This document shows, one piece after another, positions 50,684 through 59,571 of a DNA stretch of 64,000 bases; position 1 is the first letter of the stretch, and each line of letters begins with the position of its first letter. This DNA is from Thermosynechococcus sp. (GTDB lineage Bacteria > Cyanobacteriota > Cyanobacteriia > Thermosynechococcales > Thermosynechococcaceae). Location of the stretch: assembly GCF_025999095.1 (NCBI RefSeq), contig NZ_AP024678.1, positions 1,829,527 to 1,893,526 of the forward strand, written 5' to 3'. The notes under the pieces were generated by a model, which was not told the DNA's origin, did not search any database, and was given only the letters and a program-made list of their open reading frames with translations. Both the position numbers and the translations under genes were made by a program.

Positions 50684-51946
50684 ATGGAGTTTATCCTTTT
50701 CGGCCTTGGCTTGTTGGTGGGGCTGGCCTTTTGCTTTTGGCAGCGGTGGCAGGTTGGGACATTGCTAGAAACGCTACTGCAAGAATATGGCGTGCCCCAC
50801 GGCAATTCCTCACCATGGCTAGGGTTGAAAACTTTACTCCGGGAACAGGGGAAGCAGTTAGAAAGTTGCCAGCAGCAAATAACCCAATCGCAAATTCGCG
50901 TTGAGTATGCCCCCATTGCCTATTTAGAGGTGGATGAGGCGAACCGTGTGGTCTGCTGTAATGCGGCAGCGCGATCGCTATTTGGCTTAAGGTCTCCTGA
51001 AGGCCGCCTTTTTCTAGAACTGGTGCGCTCCTATGAACTGGACTGTCTCATTGAGGAGGTGCGCCAAGAGCAAACCATAACCGAGCAGGAATGGCTTTAC
51101 GCTTACGTCACCCCAACGGGGCAAACCAAGCGCAAACCCCTGCGGGCACGGGGACTTTTCCTTGGGGAAGGACATGTGGGTGTATTCATTGAGGACTGCG
51201 CAGAGGTCGTGCGGCTGCGGGATGAGCGCGATCGCTGGGCAGCAGATGTGGCCCATGAACTGAAAACGCCCCTAACTTCGCTGCGCCTGGTAACTGAAAC
51301 CCTGCAGCAACGGGTACCGGAGTCCCTGCGGCATTGGGTCGATCGCCTCCTGGGAGAAATTATTCGCCTTAGCCTTCTGGTGCAAGAACTCCTTGAACTC
51401 AACCGCCTCAGCCATACTCCTGCCGATAGTTTGGAGCGGCACCCTCTGGATCTGGTTCAAGTTATTCGCACCGCTTGGCAATCCCTTGCTCCCTTAGCTC
51501 AGGACAAAAACATCCAGCACGAGTACACCGGTCCAGACAAGGTTCCCTACTGTGGGAATGAATCGCAACTGTTGCGCCTACTGGTGAATCTTTACGACAA
51601 TGCCATTAAACACGGCCCCGTAGGCGGTCAAGTCCTGACGCGGTTGCGGCGCGATCGCGAGGGGGGGTATCTCTGTCTTGAAGTCATTGATACTGGTAGT
51701 GGTTTTCCCCCCAAGGACTTACCCCATGTCTTTGAGCGGTTTTATCGGGCACAGGTACGGCGGCATCGCTTTGTCATCCCCATGGATCATGAAGGGCGGC
51801 TGCCTCCTGTGGGCAGTGGCAGCGGTTTGGGGTTAGCCATTGCCCGCCAAATTGTTGAGTGCCATGGGGGCTATATCCAAGCGGCCAATCATCCTGACTA
51901 TGGGGGAGCGTGGCTACGAATTTACCTTCCCCTAACTCAGGGATAA
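50684..51946 (+). CDS. SphS/PhoR-like sensor histidine kinase
   Basis: This 420-residue kinase has an N-terminal hydrophobic segment ([17 protein letters not shown]), then a PAS-like domain ([21 protein letters not shown]), HisKA with phosphoacceptor [14 protein letters not shown] (~H190), and HATPase_c with [18 protein letters not shown] and GSGLGLAIA. This layout matches the phosphate-starvation kinase SphS. No response regulator gene is adjacent, so the identity is tentative. Its end overlaps sesA by 15 bp in convergent orientation. Confidence 0.85.
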   Translation: MEFILFGLGLLVGLAFCFWQRWQVGTLLETLLQEYGVPHGNSSPWLGLKTLLREQGKQLESCQQQITQSQIRVEYAPIAYLEVDEANRVVCCNAAARSLFGLRSPEGRLFLELVRSYELDCLIEEVRQEQTITEQEWLYAYVTPTGQTKRKPLRARGLFLGEGHVGVFIEDCAEVVRLRDERDRWAADVAHELKTPLTSLRLVTETLQQRVPESLRHWVDRLLGEIIRLSLLVQELLELNRLSHTPADSLERHPLDLVQVIRTAWQSLAPLAQDKNIQHEYTGPDKVPYCGNESQLLRLLVNLYDNAIKHGPVGGQVLTRLRRDREGGYLCLEVIDTGSGFPPKDLPHVFERFYRAQVRRHRFVIPMDHEGRLPPVGSGSGLGLAIARQIVECHGGYIQAANHPDYGGAWLRIYLPLTQG

Positions 51947-54259
51947 CTCCCTAGCCACCCAGCGATCGCGCCCGCGGGTTTTGGCTTCATAGAGACACTG
52001 ATCCGCGAGATGCAACAGCATTTCCGGGGGATGGTCAGGGCTAGGGACGGTTGTCGCAATCCCAAAACTGGCCGTTAATTTCGGCCCCACTGTACTTTTT
52101 GCATGGGTAATATTGGCGGCAGCCAGTGCTGCTTGGATATTCTCAACAATATGAATAGCTCCCCTTTGATCGGTATTGGGTAAGATCAGGGCAAACTCTT
52201 CCCCACCAAAGCGGGTGGCCAAATCCCCCGCCCGCTGTAAATGGCTTTCCAAAATTTGTGCCACCTGCTTGAGAATCTGATCCCCTTGCAAATGACCGTA
52301 GTGGTCGTTGTAGGCCTTAAAACAATCAATATCCACCATGATTAAACTTAAGGGTCTTTGCTCCCGTTGGCAGCGTCGCCATTCCTTTAGGAATAATTCA
52401 TCAAAACAGCGGCGATTGCCAATATCTGTGAGACTGTCAATATACACCATTTGCTGGAGATTGGCATTGGCCTGCTCTAGGGCTTCGTACATCTCCGCCT
52501 GTTGTAGGGCGACCGTCAAGGGTTCAGCAATCCGCTGCAGTAGGAACAGCTCCTCCCGCTGCCAGAGGCGAGGGCTGCGACAATGGTGAGCAATGAGGAG
52601 TCCCCACAGGTTCTGGCCCTGCAGCAAGGGCACCACCAAATTGGCCTGCACCTGCAAGCGAGTCAGTAACTCACGATAGCAATCCTGGAGTTGCGCTTGG
52701 TTGACATCGCTAATCGTCAGCGTGCGCCCTTCCAAAAACCGCTGCGCTGTTTCTTTGGTAAAACAGGGATCGTGGATTACTTGACCCAAAATTGAGTACT
52801 GGGGTAGGGCGGTCGCCTCCACGGCAACTATGCCACTGCCATCGGCTAAAAAGCGGTAAATCAGCACGCGATCGCTCAACAGCAGTTGTTGGATGCTGGT
52901 TACCGCCCGCTGCAAAATCTCCTCTAGGCGAATGGACTGGCGAATGTCCTGAATGATGGTGCTGACAATCATTTCCCGCTCTAGGGAAGTTTTCAGTCGC
53001 TCCTCTGTACGCTTTTGATCCGATACATCCACAAGGACGCCATGGAGCATTTGACTGTAGGGGTCAAACTGGCCGCGATCGCTCAGGTAGCGGAAACGGC
53101 CATCCCGATGTCGAATGCGGTAGGTGGTACTGTAGGGCCGCTGTTGCTGAAGGGCCTGCTCAATCTCCCGTTCAGCCAGGATCAGATCCGGGGGTGGCAC
53201 AAGTTGCCGCCAGTCGGGTAAATCCTGGGGAAAGTAACCCGTGAGCTGGTAAATTTGGTCGCTGACATAGTTGAATTGCCACAGGCGATCGCGATCGCGC
53301 CGATAGAGGGCAACAGGTAAGTGACTAATGAGAGTGTTATAGCGCTGTTCACTCTCCGTAATTGCCGCCGTAATTGCCTGTTGCCGCGACAGCTGCCAGC
53401 GCAATTCCGCCGTTGCCTTGCTGAGTTCCTGTGTTAGCACCTGAATCACCCCTTGAGCCTCAGTGATGTCAATGGCTGCCAAAAGATTGCTCTGGGTTAC
53501 AATTCCCACCATCTGGCCATCATCATCCACGACCACGACGCGACGCACTTGATGCTCCTGGAGCAGATGATTCACCTGCCACAAACTTTGATCGGGCTTT
53601 ACGGTCAGTACGGGCTGGGACATCATACTGCCGACGGTTCCTGTGAGCACTCCTCCTTGGCGATGCAGTGCCTGAAAAATATCCTTTTCCGTAATAATGC
53701 CGCGCGGCAGCACACCACGGGAGGTTTCTTCAGGAATCACCAAACTGGTGACACCCCGTTCGCTCATCAGAACAACCGCCTCCTGTAACGAAGCCTCAGC
53801 CGCAATGGTGGCCACATCACATACCATCACCTCTGCTACCCGCTTGATCCGCAGCAGATCCGCAGGACGCAAGCGCTCACGCAGCCTTTGGCGGGTCAGC
53901 AGTCCTTCAACCCGTTGAGATTCATTGACCACTGCCAGGGCATCCACCCCCAGGTGACGAAAACGCCCTAGAACCCCCAGGAGATCATCGAGATCCTTGA
54001 GGCTCAAACAGTAGTCCGATGGCAGCATGATCCGCTCAGCAGTTATCTCCTGGGGAGAGTAGCCCTTGCCAAGGGCGCGGATCACTTCCCGTTGGGTGAT
54101 CAATCCCCGAAACTGCCCCTGCTCCTCGACAACGAGGCCAGAACCCTGATTTTCCTGTAAGCCTTGGAGAATATTATTGAAGGAATCCCCTGGAGCAATT
54201 GCAACAAAGTGCGTTTGCACTAAGGCTTGCAAATTTAAGCCTGAACTCAATTGCTCCAT
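51932..54259 (-). CDS. sesA: SesA-type cyanobacteriochrome diguanylate cyclase
   Basis: This 775-residue light sensor has, in order: CBS repeats (~1-265), PAS (~300-420), a GAF domain (~435-595) and GGDEF (~600-775). The GAF is a DXCF cyanobacteriochrome: D497-P-C499-F500 supplies the second cysteine, and C527 (DCYREL) is the canonical bilin cysteine. I recall the same two numbers for Tlr0924/SesA, a blue/green photoreceptor that makes c-di-GMP under blue light. The cyclase site is GGEEF (685-689), with an RxxD inhibitory site (RAGD, 676-679) five residues before it, so feedback-inhibited activity is expected. It promotes aggregation in the known organism. Confidence 0.93.
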   Translation of the reverse strand: MEQLSSGLNLQALVQTHFVAIAPGDSFNNILQGLQENQGSGLVVEEQGQFRGLITQREVIRALGKGYSPQEITAERIMLPSDYCLSLKDLDDLLGVLGRFRHLGVDALAVVNESQRVEGLLTRQRLRERLRPADLLRIKRVAEVMVCDVATIAAEASLQEAVVLMSERGVTSLVIPEETSRGVLPRGIITEKDIFQALHRQGGVLTGTVGSMMSQPVLTVKPDQSLWQVNHLLQEHQVRRVVVVDDDGQMVGIVTQSNLLAAIDITEAQGVIQVLTQELSKATAELRWQLSRQQAITAAITESEQRYNTLISHLPVALYRRDRDRLWQFNYVSDQIYQLTGYFPQDLPDWRQLVPPPDLILAEREIEQALQQQRPYSTTYRIRHRDGRFRYLSDRGQFDPYSQMLHGVLVDVSDQKRTEERLKTSLEREMIVSTIIQDIRQSIRLEEILQRAVTSIQQLLLSDRVLIYRFLADGSGIVAVEATALPQYSILGQVIHDPCFTKETAQRFLEGRTLTISDVNQAQLQDCYRELLTRLQVQANLVVPLLQGQNLWGLLIAHHCRSPRLWQREELFLLQRIAEPLTVALQQAEMYEALEQANANLQQMVYIDSLTDIGNRRCFDELFLKEWRRCQREQRPLSLIMVDIDCFKAYNDHYGHLQGDQILKQVAQILESHLQRAGDLATRFGGEEFALILPNTDQRGAIHIVENIQAALAAANITHAKSTVGPKLTASFGIATTVPSPDHPPEMLLHLADQCLYEAKTRGRDRWVARELSLS

Positions 54260-54595
54260 AGTCTATCCCTCTCAACTCCACGATTCCTTAAGACTTTATT
54301 TATGCGTTTATTGATAAGCGCTGTAGCAAATAACATTAAAATTCACAAAAACTTGCACCCCTGGTTTTGAGGCGCTTGCCTAAAGATTGACTTTATTCAA
54401 TTCTATCTTGGGGCTGCGGTAGCCACCTATAGGCTTGACCCACAATTCCGCTGTTGCCGCACAAAGGCTAGGATAGGGAATTGAACGTATGCTCTTGGCC
54501 GCTGCTATGGACGAGTGAATACTGGTTCAGTAACTTCTTGATGCATACCTGCTGCGGGTGATTATGACTGCGGCGGCCATCTCAGGATTGAAGCG
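54260..54595. other. 336-bp gap between divergent sesA and PP2C gene
   Basis: There is no ORF of note. The left part is AT-rich (TTATTTATGCGTTTATTGATAAGCG) and probably carries sesA's promoter on the minus strand; the right part is mixed. TTGACT occurs at about 54388 and TTGACC at about 54436, but neither has a -10 element at proper spacing. I assign no site. Confidence 0.4.
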
Positions 54596-56467
54596 ATGAA
54601 TCCACCTGCCCCTAATCTTATTTGCCCGGAGTGCGGCACGGCCAATTCCATTCATCAAGTTGAGTGTTGCCACTGTCAGGTGCCACTCCTAAAACGCTAT
54701 TTGTGGGCCATTGGCTCCGCTTTGGATCACTATCGCGTCGGTGAGCTGATGGGCGATCGCTATTTAGTGCAAGGCAAACACTTGCTCTTAGACTTATTGC
54801 CGGGGGAACCAGCCCCCAATGTGGACAATACTGCCCAATTCTACCGTCCCTACCTGCGCCTATTTCCCAAGCGTCCCCATGTTCCAGAACTCTTTGGCGC
54901 GCTTTCCCTCCCAGAAGGAGAACTGTTGCTCCTTGAGCATGCCCCCGTCAGTTGCATTGACATTGCCGATGCCAAAGTTGTCCCCGGCCTGACCCATGCC
55001 GCTCCCCTCACCACCATCTGGGACAAAGCCAATTTAGTGCGCCGCCTCAACTGGTTATGGCAAATCATCTCCCTTTGGCCAGCGCTGGTGGCAGAAAATG
55101 TGGCTCTCACACTCCTCAATCCCCAGCTTTTGCGAGCCGAGGGTTCCCTGGTGCGGCTTCTGCAACTGCAAGCAGGCAATAATCCTACCTTGGCTGACCT
55201 TGGCCAATTCTGGCAAACCCACTTCAGCTTTACCGATCAAGGGGAAAACTTTCAGCAGGCCTTCACAATCCTGTGTCAACAAATGCAGGATCCTCGGGAA
55301 GCCGCCCCTGAATCTGTGCGCCAAACCCTAGAGGTCCTCTTTCAACAGGCTCTCGATGACCTTGGTTATGAGTACCACTACGATATTGCCAGCCGCTCCG
55401 ACCAGGGGCCTAGTCGCAGTCGCAATGAGGATAAGTGCTTGCCCCAGACTGACCTTGCCGATCAGTCACGGGTTTTGGCCTTGGTGTGCGATGGTGTGGG
55501 GGGCCATGAAGGCGGCGATGTGGCCTCAGGCTTGGCCATTGACATCCTGGCGGAAACCCTCAAATCCCTTAATCTTCTAGAGACCCCTCCCGCCACAGTG
55601 GAGCAAGCGATTCAAACAGCCATTCACGCCACTAATGATGCGATCAATCAACGCAATGATACGGAGCAGCGCCACGAGCGCCAGCGCATGGGAACCACGG
55701 TTGTCGGTGCCCTGATTGAACACGCCCATCTTTACCTTGCCCACATTGGGGACAGCCGCGCCTACTGGATCAATCGCTGGGGCTGCTACCAACTCACCCT
55801 CGATGACGATGTGGCCAGCCGCGATGTGCGCTTGGGAATGAGTACCTACCATCAAGCCCTGGAGTTGCCCTATGGTGGCTCCTTGGTGCAAGCTTTGGGC
55901 ATGGCACCCTCCCAGCATCTCCACCCCACGGTTGAGCGCTTTTTGCTGGATGAAGAGGGAATTCTGCTGCTGTGTTCCGATGGTCTCAGCGACTTTAACC
56001 GCGTGGAAACCTACTGGCGACAGTACCTGCTGCCTGTACTCCAAGGTCGGGTTTCCCTTACTGTTGCTGCTGAACAACTGATTGATCTTGCCAATCGCCT
56101 CAATGGCCATGACAATGTAACGGTGGTGCTGATTCACTGTCGGGTAAAGAATACAGCCGGTGTCCTTGACTTGGACTATAGCGACATTGTCTGTCAAGGG
56201 GAGCTGCCAGAGGTGACAGACATTACAATGAGCTACGTCCCTCCACCCGAGCCATCAGAACTCAATCTGACGGTTTCCCCAGTTGTGGAATCCCCTCAAC
56301 CCCAACGGCAGCAAACCCATAAACTTGGTTCCCAGGGGTGGCTGCTCCTGCTGATTGCTGTGGGTGTTGCCACTGCTGCCTTTAGCTTTCTGGCTGTTAT
56401 GACTTCTATGAATCGGTCTAATACTGTAGAAAATCCCCCATCCTCACCGTTGATCAGCCCCAAGTGA
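54596..56467 (+). CDS. PP2C protein phosphatase with zinc ribbon and C-terminal anchor
   Basis: This 623-residue protein starts with a zinc-ribbon-like motif (CPECGT..., CCHC, residues ~10-27). An uncharacterised ~200-residue domain resembling a degenerate kinase or regulatory region follows. The PP2C catalytic domain (~residues 260-520) has SRNEDKC, VCDGVGGHEGGDVAS, GDSRAYWIN, LCSDGLSDF and GHDNVTVVL, the metal-binding aspartates of the family. A Pro-rich linker and one C-terminal transmembrane helix (WLLLLIAVGVATAAFSFLAVM) complete it. It would dephosphorylate Ser/Thr proteins at the membrane. The stop overlaps queA's start. Confidence 0.88.
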   Translation: MNPPAPNLICPECGTANSIHQVECCHCQVPLLKRYLWAIGSALDHYRVGELMGDRYLVQGKHLLLDLLPGEPAPNVDNTAQFYRPYLRLFPKRPHVPELFGALSLPEGELLLLEHAPVSCIDIADAKVVPGLTHAAPLTTIWDKANLVRRLNWLWQIISLWPALVAENVALTLLNPQLLRAEGSLVRLLQLQAGNNPTLADLGQFWQTHFSFTDQGENFQQAFTILCQQMQDPREAAPESVRQTLEVLFQQALDDLGYEYHYDIASRSDQGPSRSRNEDKCLPQTDLADQSRVLALVCDGVGGHEGGDVASGLAIDILAETLKSLNLLETPPATVEQAIQTAIHATNDAINQRNDTEQRHERQRMGTTVVGALIEHAHLYLAHIGDSRAYWINRWGCYQLTLDDDVASRDVRLGMSTYHQALELPYGGSLVQALGMAPSQHLHPTVERFLLDEEGILLLCSDGLSDFNRVETYWRQYLLPVLQGRVSLTVAAEQLIDLANRLNGHDNVTVVLIHCRVKNTAGVLDLDYSDIVCQGELPEVTDITMSYVPPPEPSELNLTVSPVVESPQPQRQQTHKLGSQGWLLLLIAVGVATAAFSFLAVMTSMNRSNTVENPPSSPLISPK

Positions 56468-57531
56468 TGCCTAACCCTGCGGATTTTTCCCTGGATGCCT
56501 ACGACTATTTTTTGCCAGCGGAGCGGATTGCCCAACAGCCGGTTTTTCCCCGCGATCGCTCCCGCCTGATGGTGGTGACCCGCGACACAGCCGCAGATCA
56601 CTACTTCTATGAGCTACCGCAACTGTTAGAGCCAGGGGATCTGCTGGTACTCAACGATACGCGGGTGATTCCAGCGCGGCTGATGGGTCAAAAAGTGGGC
56701 GGCGCCGGCAGCACCGTCGAGGTGTTTCTCCTTGAAGAGTTGAGCGATCGCCAGTGGTTGGCCTTGGTAAAACCCGGTCGAAGAGTGCGCCCTGGGGCAG
56801 TGATTCAAATCGGTTCACTGCGGGCAATAGTACAGTCCATTGATGAGGCTACGCGGGGACGGGTGATTGAATTTGACCTGCCGCCGGGCGATCGCCTGTG
56901 GGCCTACTTAGACCAACTGGGGGAAGTGCCCCTACCTCCCTACATTAACTGCCCCATTGCCGATACCGAGCAGTACCAAACCGTCTATGCGCGCCGTCCC
57001 GGTGCCGTGGCTGCACCAACCGCTGGCTTGCATTTTACTCCCGAACTCCTTAGCAAGTTGGCCTATCGCGGCATTGATCACTGTTTTCTAACGCTCCATG
57101 TGGGCATTGGTACCTTTCGTCCGGTGGAGGCCAAGGATATTCGTCACCACCATCTCCACGAAGAATGGATTGAGGTACCGGCTGCCACCGTCGAACGGAT
57201 TCAGGCTACCAAAGCCGCCGGCGGACGAATCATTGCTGTCGGCACCACCGTTATTCGCTCCCTAGAAACCGCTGCCCAGTCAGGCACCCTGCAGCCCTTT
57301 TGCGGCAAGAGCGATCTTTATATTTATCCGGGGTATCAGCCCAAGATTGTTGAGGGGTTCATTACCAACTTTCATCTGCCCCGCTCTAGCTTGATGATGC
57401 TCGTCAGTGCCTTTATTGGCCGTGAACGGTTGCTGCAGTTGTACCAACAGGCCATCGATCGCCAGTACCGCTTTTATTCCTTTGGCGATGCCATGCTAAT
57501 TTTGCCCAGCGCTTGCCACAATACCGTCTGA
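56467..57531 (+). CDS. queA: tRNA preQ1(34) S-adenosylmethionine ribosyltransferase-isomerase
   Basis: This enzyme converts 7-aminomethyl-7-deazaguanine in tRNA to epoxyqueuosine using the ribosyl of SAM. I choose ATG 56467 over the GTG three bases earlier; it overlaps the PP2C TGA (TGATG). The 354-residue chain shows FDYFLP-like YDYFLPAERIAQQP, DLLVLNDTRVIPARL, AAPTAGLHFTPELL and LHVGIGTFRPV, all conserved. Length is standard. Confidence 0.95.
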   Translation: MPNPADFSLDAYDYFLPAERIAQQPVFPRDRSRLMVVTRDTAADHYFYELPQLLEPGDLLVLNDTRVIPARLMGQKVGGAGSTVEVFLLEELSDRQWLALVKPGRRVRPGAVIQIGSLRAIVQSIDEATRGRVIEFDLPPGDRLWAYLDQLGEVPLPPYINCPIADTEQYQTVYARRPGAVAAPTAGLHFTPELLSKLAYRGIDHCFLTLHVGIGTFRPVEAKDIRHHHLHEEWIEVPAATVERIQATKAAGGRIIAVGTTVIRSLETAAQSGTLQPFCGKSDLYIYPGYQPKIVEGFITNFHLPRSSLMMLVSAFIGRERLLQLYQQAIDRQYRFYSFGDAMLILPSACHNTV

Positions 57532-57547
57532 GTGTGCTATTCTAAAC

Positions 57548-57773
57548 CCAGTTGTTGTGCAAATTACCGTTCAGGGAGATGGAGGTGATGCCCATGGCAG
57601 ATAGTAGTAAACGCTTGGGTCGTCGTTTCGGAGTAGCTCAACTCTAGGGAAGAGTTGTTCTCCATCTGTTGATTTTAAATCAGCATCTAGGAGGCCGCTT
57701 CTCCTAGGAGTTGATACCCACGATAACCACCAGACCGCTCCCGAGGCCTTCCTGGGGAGCGGATGGCTTTTTA
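57548..57773 (+). ncRNA. structured RNA or leader with a tiny ORF, candidate
   Basis: This 226-nt stretch of a 442-bp gap is packed with hairpins: AGATGGAG/CTCCATCT (57577-57584 with 57660-57667), CAACTCT/AGAGTTG inside it, CTAGGAG/CTCCTAG near 57687, and a strong final stem CCGCTCCC/GGGAGCGG (57735-57762) followed by ATGGCTTTTT. An SD-like GGAGGT (57581-57586) precedes ATG 57594 by 7 nt and opens a 17-codon frame (MADSSKRLGRRFGVAQL). The structure resembles an attenuator or a discrete small RNA. I do not recognise the family. It ends before the next gene by about 200 bp; that remainder (57780-57973) has only a small CCTCTA/TAGAGG hairpin. Confidence 0.55.
57735..57773 (+). terminator. Rho-independent terminator of the candidate RNA
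   Basis: An 8-bp GC-rich stem CCGCTCCC (57735-57742) / GGGAGCGG (57755-57762) with a 12-nt loop is followed by ATGGCTTTTTA. It is clear of any gene on the plus strand, so it ends a separate short transcript starting after queA. Confidence 0.75.
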
Positions 57774-57973
57774 GGGGTACCTTGGCATGTCTGACAATAA
57801 TGTAGTTTTATGATCAACCATTAAAAGACATTTCAGATGCAGCGTTGCCCCTGAAGCAGCCTCTATAGTAGAGGCAACCGGAACTTCGCCATTGTTGGCC
57901 ACAGCAGACAAATTGAGAGTGAGCAACAACTAATAATGGTGGACTCTGGAACTGCTGCGTTCTGAGAGTAGCC

Positions 57974-58159
57974 ATGGCCGTCCAGTTTCTACCCCAAAAA
58001 ACGCCGCGCTTACATCCCATTAGTAGTACCAAGCTACTGCTAGTTGTGCTGTTGAACCTCTTTATTGCCGGCTATGTCTTTTGGGCCTATCGCAGCGCCC
58101 ATGAGCATCAGCTCCCTACCCAACGCAATCCGATCTTGCGGAACCTGCGTTCTCACTAG
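57974..58159 (+). CDS. small single-helix membrane protein
   Basis: This 61-residue protein, MAVQFLPQKTPRLHPISSTKLLLVVLLNLFIAGYVFWAYRS..., has one transmembrane helix (~residues 20-42) and basic flanks. No characterised family is recognised. It lies 60 bp before the nitrilase gene and ~200 bp after a structured RNA that could influence it. Confidence 0.55.
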   Translation: MAVQFLPQKTPRLHPISSTKLLLVVLLNLFIAGYVFWAYRSAHEHQLPTQRNPILRNLRSH

Positions 58160-58219
58160 ACTTGCCCTAGGTAGATTGCAGCGCTAGAATGAGGGATTGC
58201 TGTCTTTTTTGCAACAGGC

Positions 58220-59032
58220 ATGAAATCCTATCTCGCTGCCGCAGTTCAAATGACGAGCCAACCCAATCTTGAGGCAAATTTGGCTCAGGCAGAAGAACTC
58301 ATTGAATTGGCGGTGAGACGAGGGGCAGTCCTCATTGGGTTGCCAGAAAATTTTTCCTTTCTGGGGGACGATCGCGAGAAAGTTGCCCAAGCGGCAACGA
58401 TCGCTGAGCGGACTGAGGCCTTTTTGAAACGAATGGCCCAGCGGTTTCAGATTACGCTGGTGGGGGGTGGCTACCCGGTGCCGGCAACGGAAGGCAAGGT
58501 TTATAACACAGCGGTATTGATTGGGCCGACGGGGGAAGAATTGAGCCGCTACCAAAAAGTGCATTTATTTGATGTCGATTTGCCCGATGGCAATATTTAC
58601 CACGAATCGGGCACAGTGCTCGCCGGACGGCAGTTGCCCTCCGTCTATCCCAGTAAGGAACTGGGCAATATTGGCTTGTCGGTGTGCTACGATGTCCGCT
58701 TTCCCGAACTTTACCGTGCCCTCTCCCAAGCGGGGGCAACGGTGTTGTTTGTGCCGGCTGCCTTTACCGCCTTCACGGGTAAGGATCACTGGCAAGTTCT
58801 ACTGCAAGCTCGGGCAATCGAAAATACCTGTTATGTGATTGCACCGGCCCAGACGGGGATTCACTATGCACGGCGGCAAACCCACGGCCATGCACTGATT
58901 GTGGATCCTTGGGGAACCATCCTCGCCGATGCGGGCGATCGCCCCGGCCTCGCGATTGCGGCCATTGAACCCAGCCGCCTTGAGCAAGTGCGTCAACAGA
59001 TGCCTTGCCTGCAACACCGCGTCTTTTTCTGA
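58220..59032 (+). CDS. nitrilase-superfamily amidohydrolase
   Basis: This 270-residue carbon-nitrogen hydrolase has the Glu-Lys-Cys triad at E43 (LPENFSFLG), K113 (RYQKVHLFD) and C156 ([15 protein letters not shown]). It resembles Nit1/Nit2-type omega-amidases and deaminated-glutathione amidases, which clean up damaged metabolites. Substrate is inferred. It probably acts in the cytoplasm. Confidence 0.9.
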   Translation: MKSYLAAAVQMTSQPNLEANLAQAEELIELAVRRGAVLIGLPENFSFLGDDREKVAQAATIAERTEAFLKRMAQRFQITLVGGGYPVPATEGKVYNTAVLIGPTGEELSRYQKVHLFDVDLPDGNIYHESGTVLAGRQLPSVYPSKELGNIGLSVCYDVRFPELYRALSQAGATVLFVPAAFTAFTGKDHWQVLLQARAIENTCYVIAPAQTGIHYARRQTHGHALIVDPWGTILADAGDRPGLAIAAIEPSRLEQVRQQMPCLQHRVFF

Positions 59033-59152
59033 TGCTTGGCTAAATTGTGAAATAAATCGTAACATCCCATACAGACGGGGGGAGTTTCCTAGGCTATCGT
59101 AGAACCATAACTGCATCCTTCCTCTCACTCCAAACCGACTAGGAGAGTATCT

Positions 59153-59350
59153 ATGGAAAGCGTTACGGTTCCCAACCCGCAGGCCTCCGCCGAGGTTTGG
59201 AACTCCCTAAAGCGAGCGATCGCCCACAGCTCGGGTTTTCAACGGTGGCTGAGCGAAAAGCAAGCGGCTGTTGTCATTGAGCAGCCCACGGATCTTGATG
59301 CTTGCGTTACCGCTTACCTGCGTCAGGCCCTCGAAACCCTTGCCTATTAA
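59153..59350 (+). CDS. small conserved protein, unknown function
   Basis: This 65-residue protein is helical and soluble (MESVTVPNPQASAEVWNSLKRAI...), with a second half reading IEQPTDLDACVTAYLRQALETLAY. No named domain is recognised. GGAG is the ribosome site (59141-59147 region). The last codons and stop (GCC TAT TAA) form the first unit of a short tandem repeat. Confidence 0.65.
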   Translation: MESVTVPNPQASAEVWNSLKRAIAHSSGFQRWLSEKQAAVVIEQPTDLDACVTAYLRQALETLAY

Positions 59351-59386
59351 AACGCCTATTAAATGCCTATTAAAACGCCTATTAAA
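59342..59386. repeat. four tandem 11-12 bp repeats
   Basis: GCCTATTAAA occurs at 59342, 59354, 59365 and 59377, with spacers of AC, T and AC, giving periods of 12, 11 and 12 bp. The first unit contains the stop of the preceding gene, so duplication of the gene's end by slippage is the simplest explanation. Each unit contains an in-frame-independent TAA. Confidence 0.75.
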
Positions 59387-59463
59387 ACTGGGTAGGAATT
59401 GTAAGCTCTGCCTCCATAACTAGGAGCATTCCAACTCCTTGGTCACATATTACCCGCAATATT

Positions 59464-59500
59464 ACCCCCACAGGGCATTCCATTTGGGGGTTCTTATTTT
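59464..59500 (+). terminator. Rho-independent terminator
   Basis: ACCCCCA (59464-59470) pairs with TGGGGGT (59485-59491), a perfect 7-bp stem with a 14-nt loop, followed by TCTTATTTT. It ends the transcript of the small gene ending at 59350. Confidence 0.7.
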
Positions 59501-59571
59501 CAAGGCTAGGGTAACCCCCTCCTTCGGAGCTCCCTTGGCTATAGTGGAAGGTGCCAGCCCCCAAGGTGCAT

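Noticed and set aside
57594-57647. 17-codon frame as an independent protein gene
   Set aside because: Too short and lies inside a hairpin-rich transcript; more likely a leader peptide or chance.
59342-59386. CRISPR-like repeats
   Set aside because: Units are only ~11 bp, contiguous and without spacers; no cas gene.
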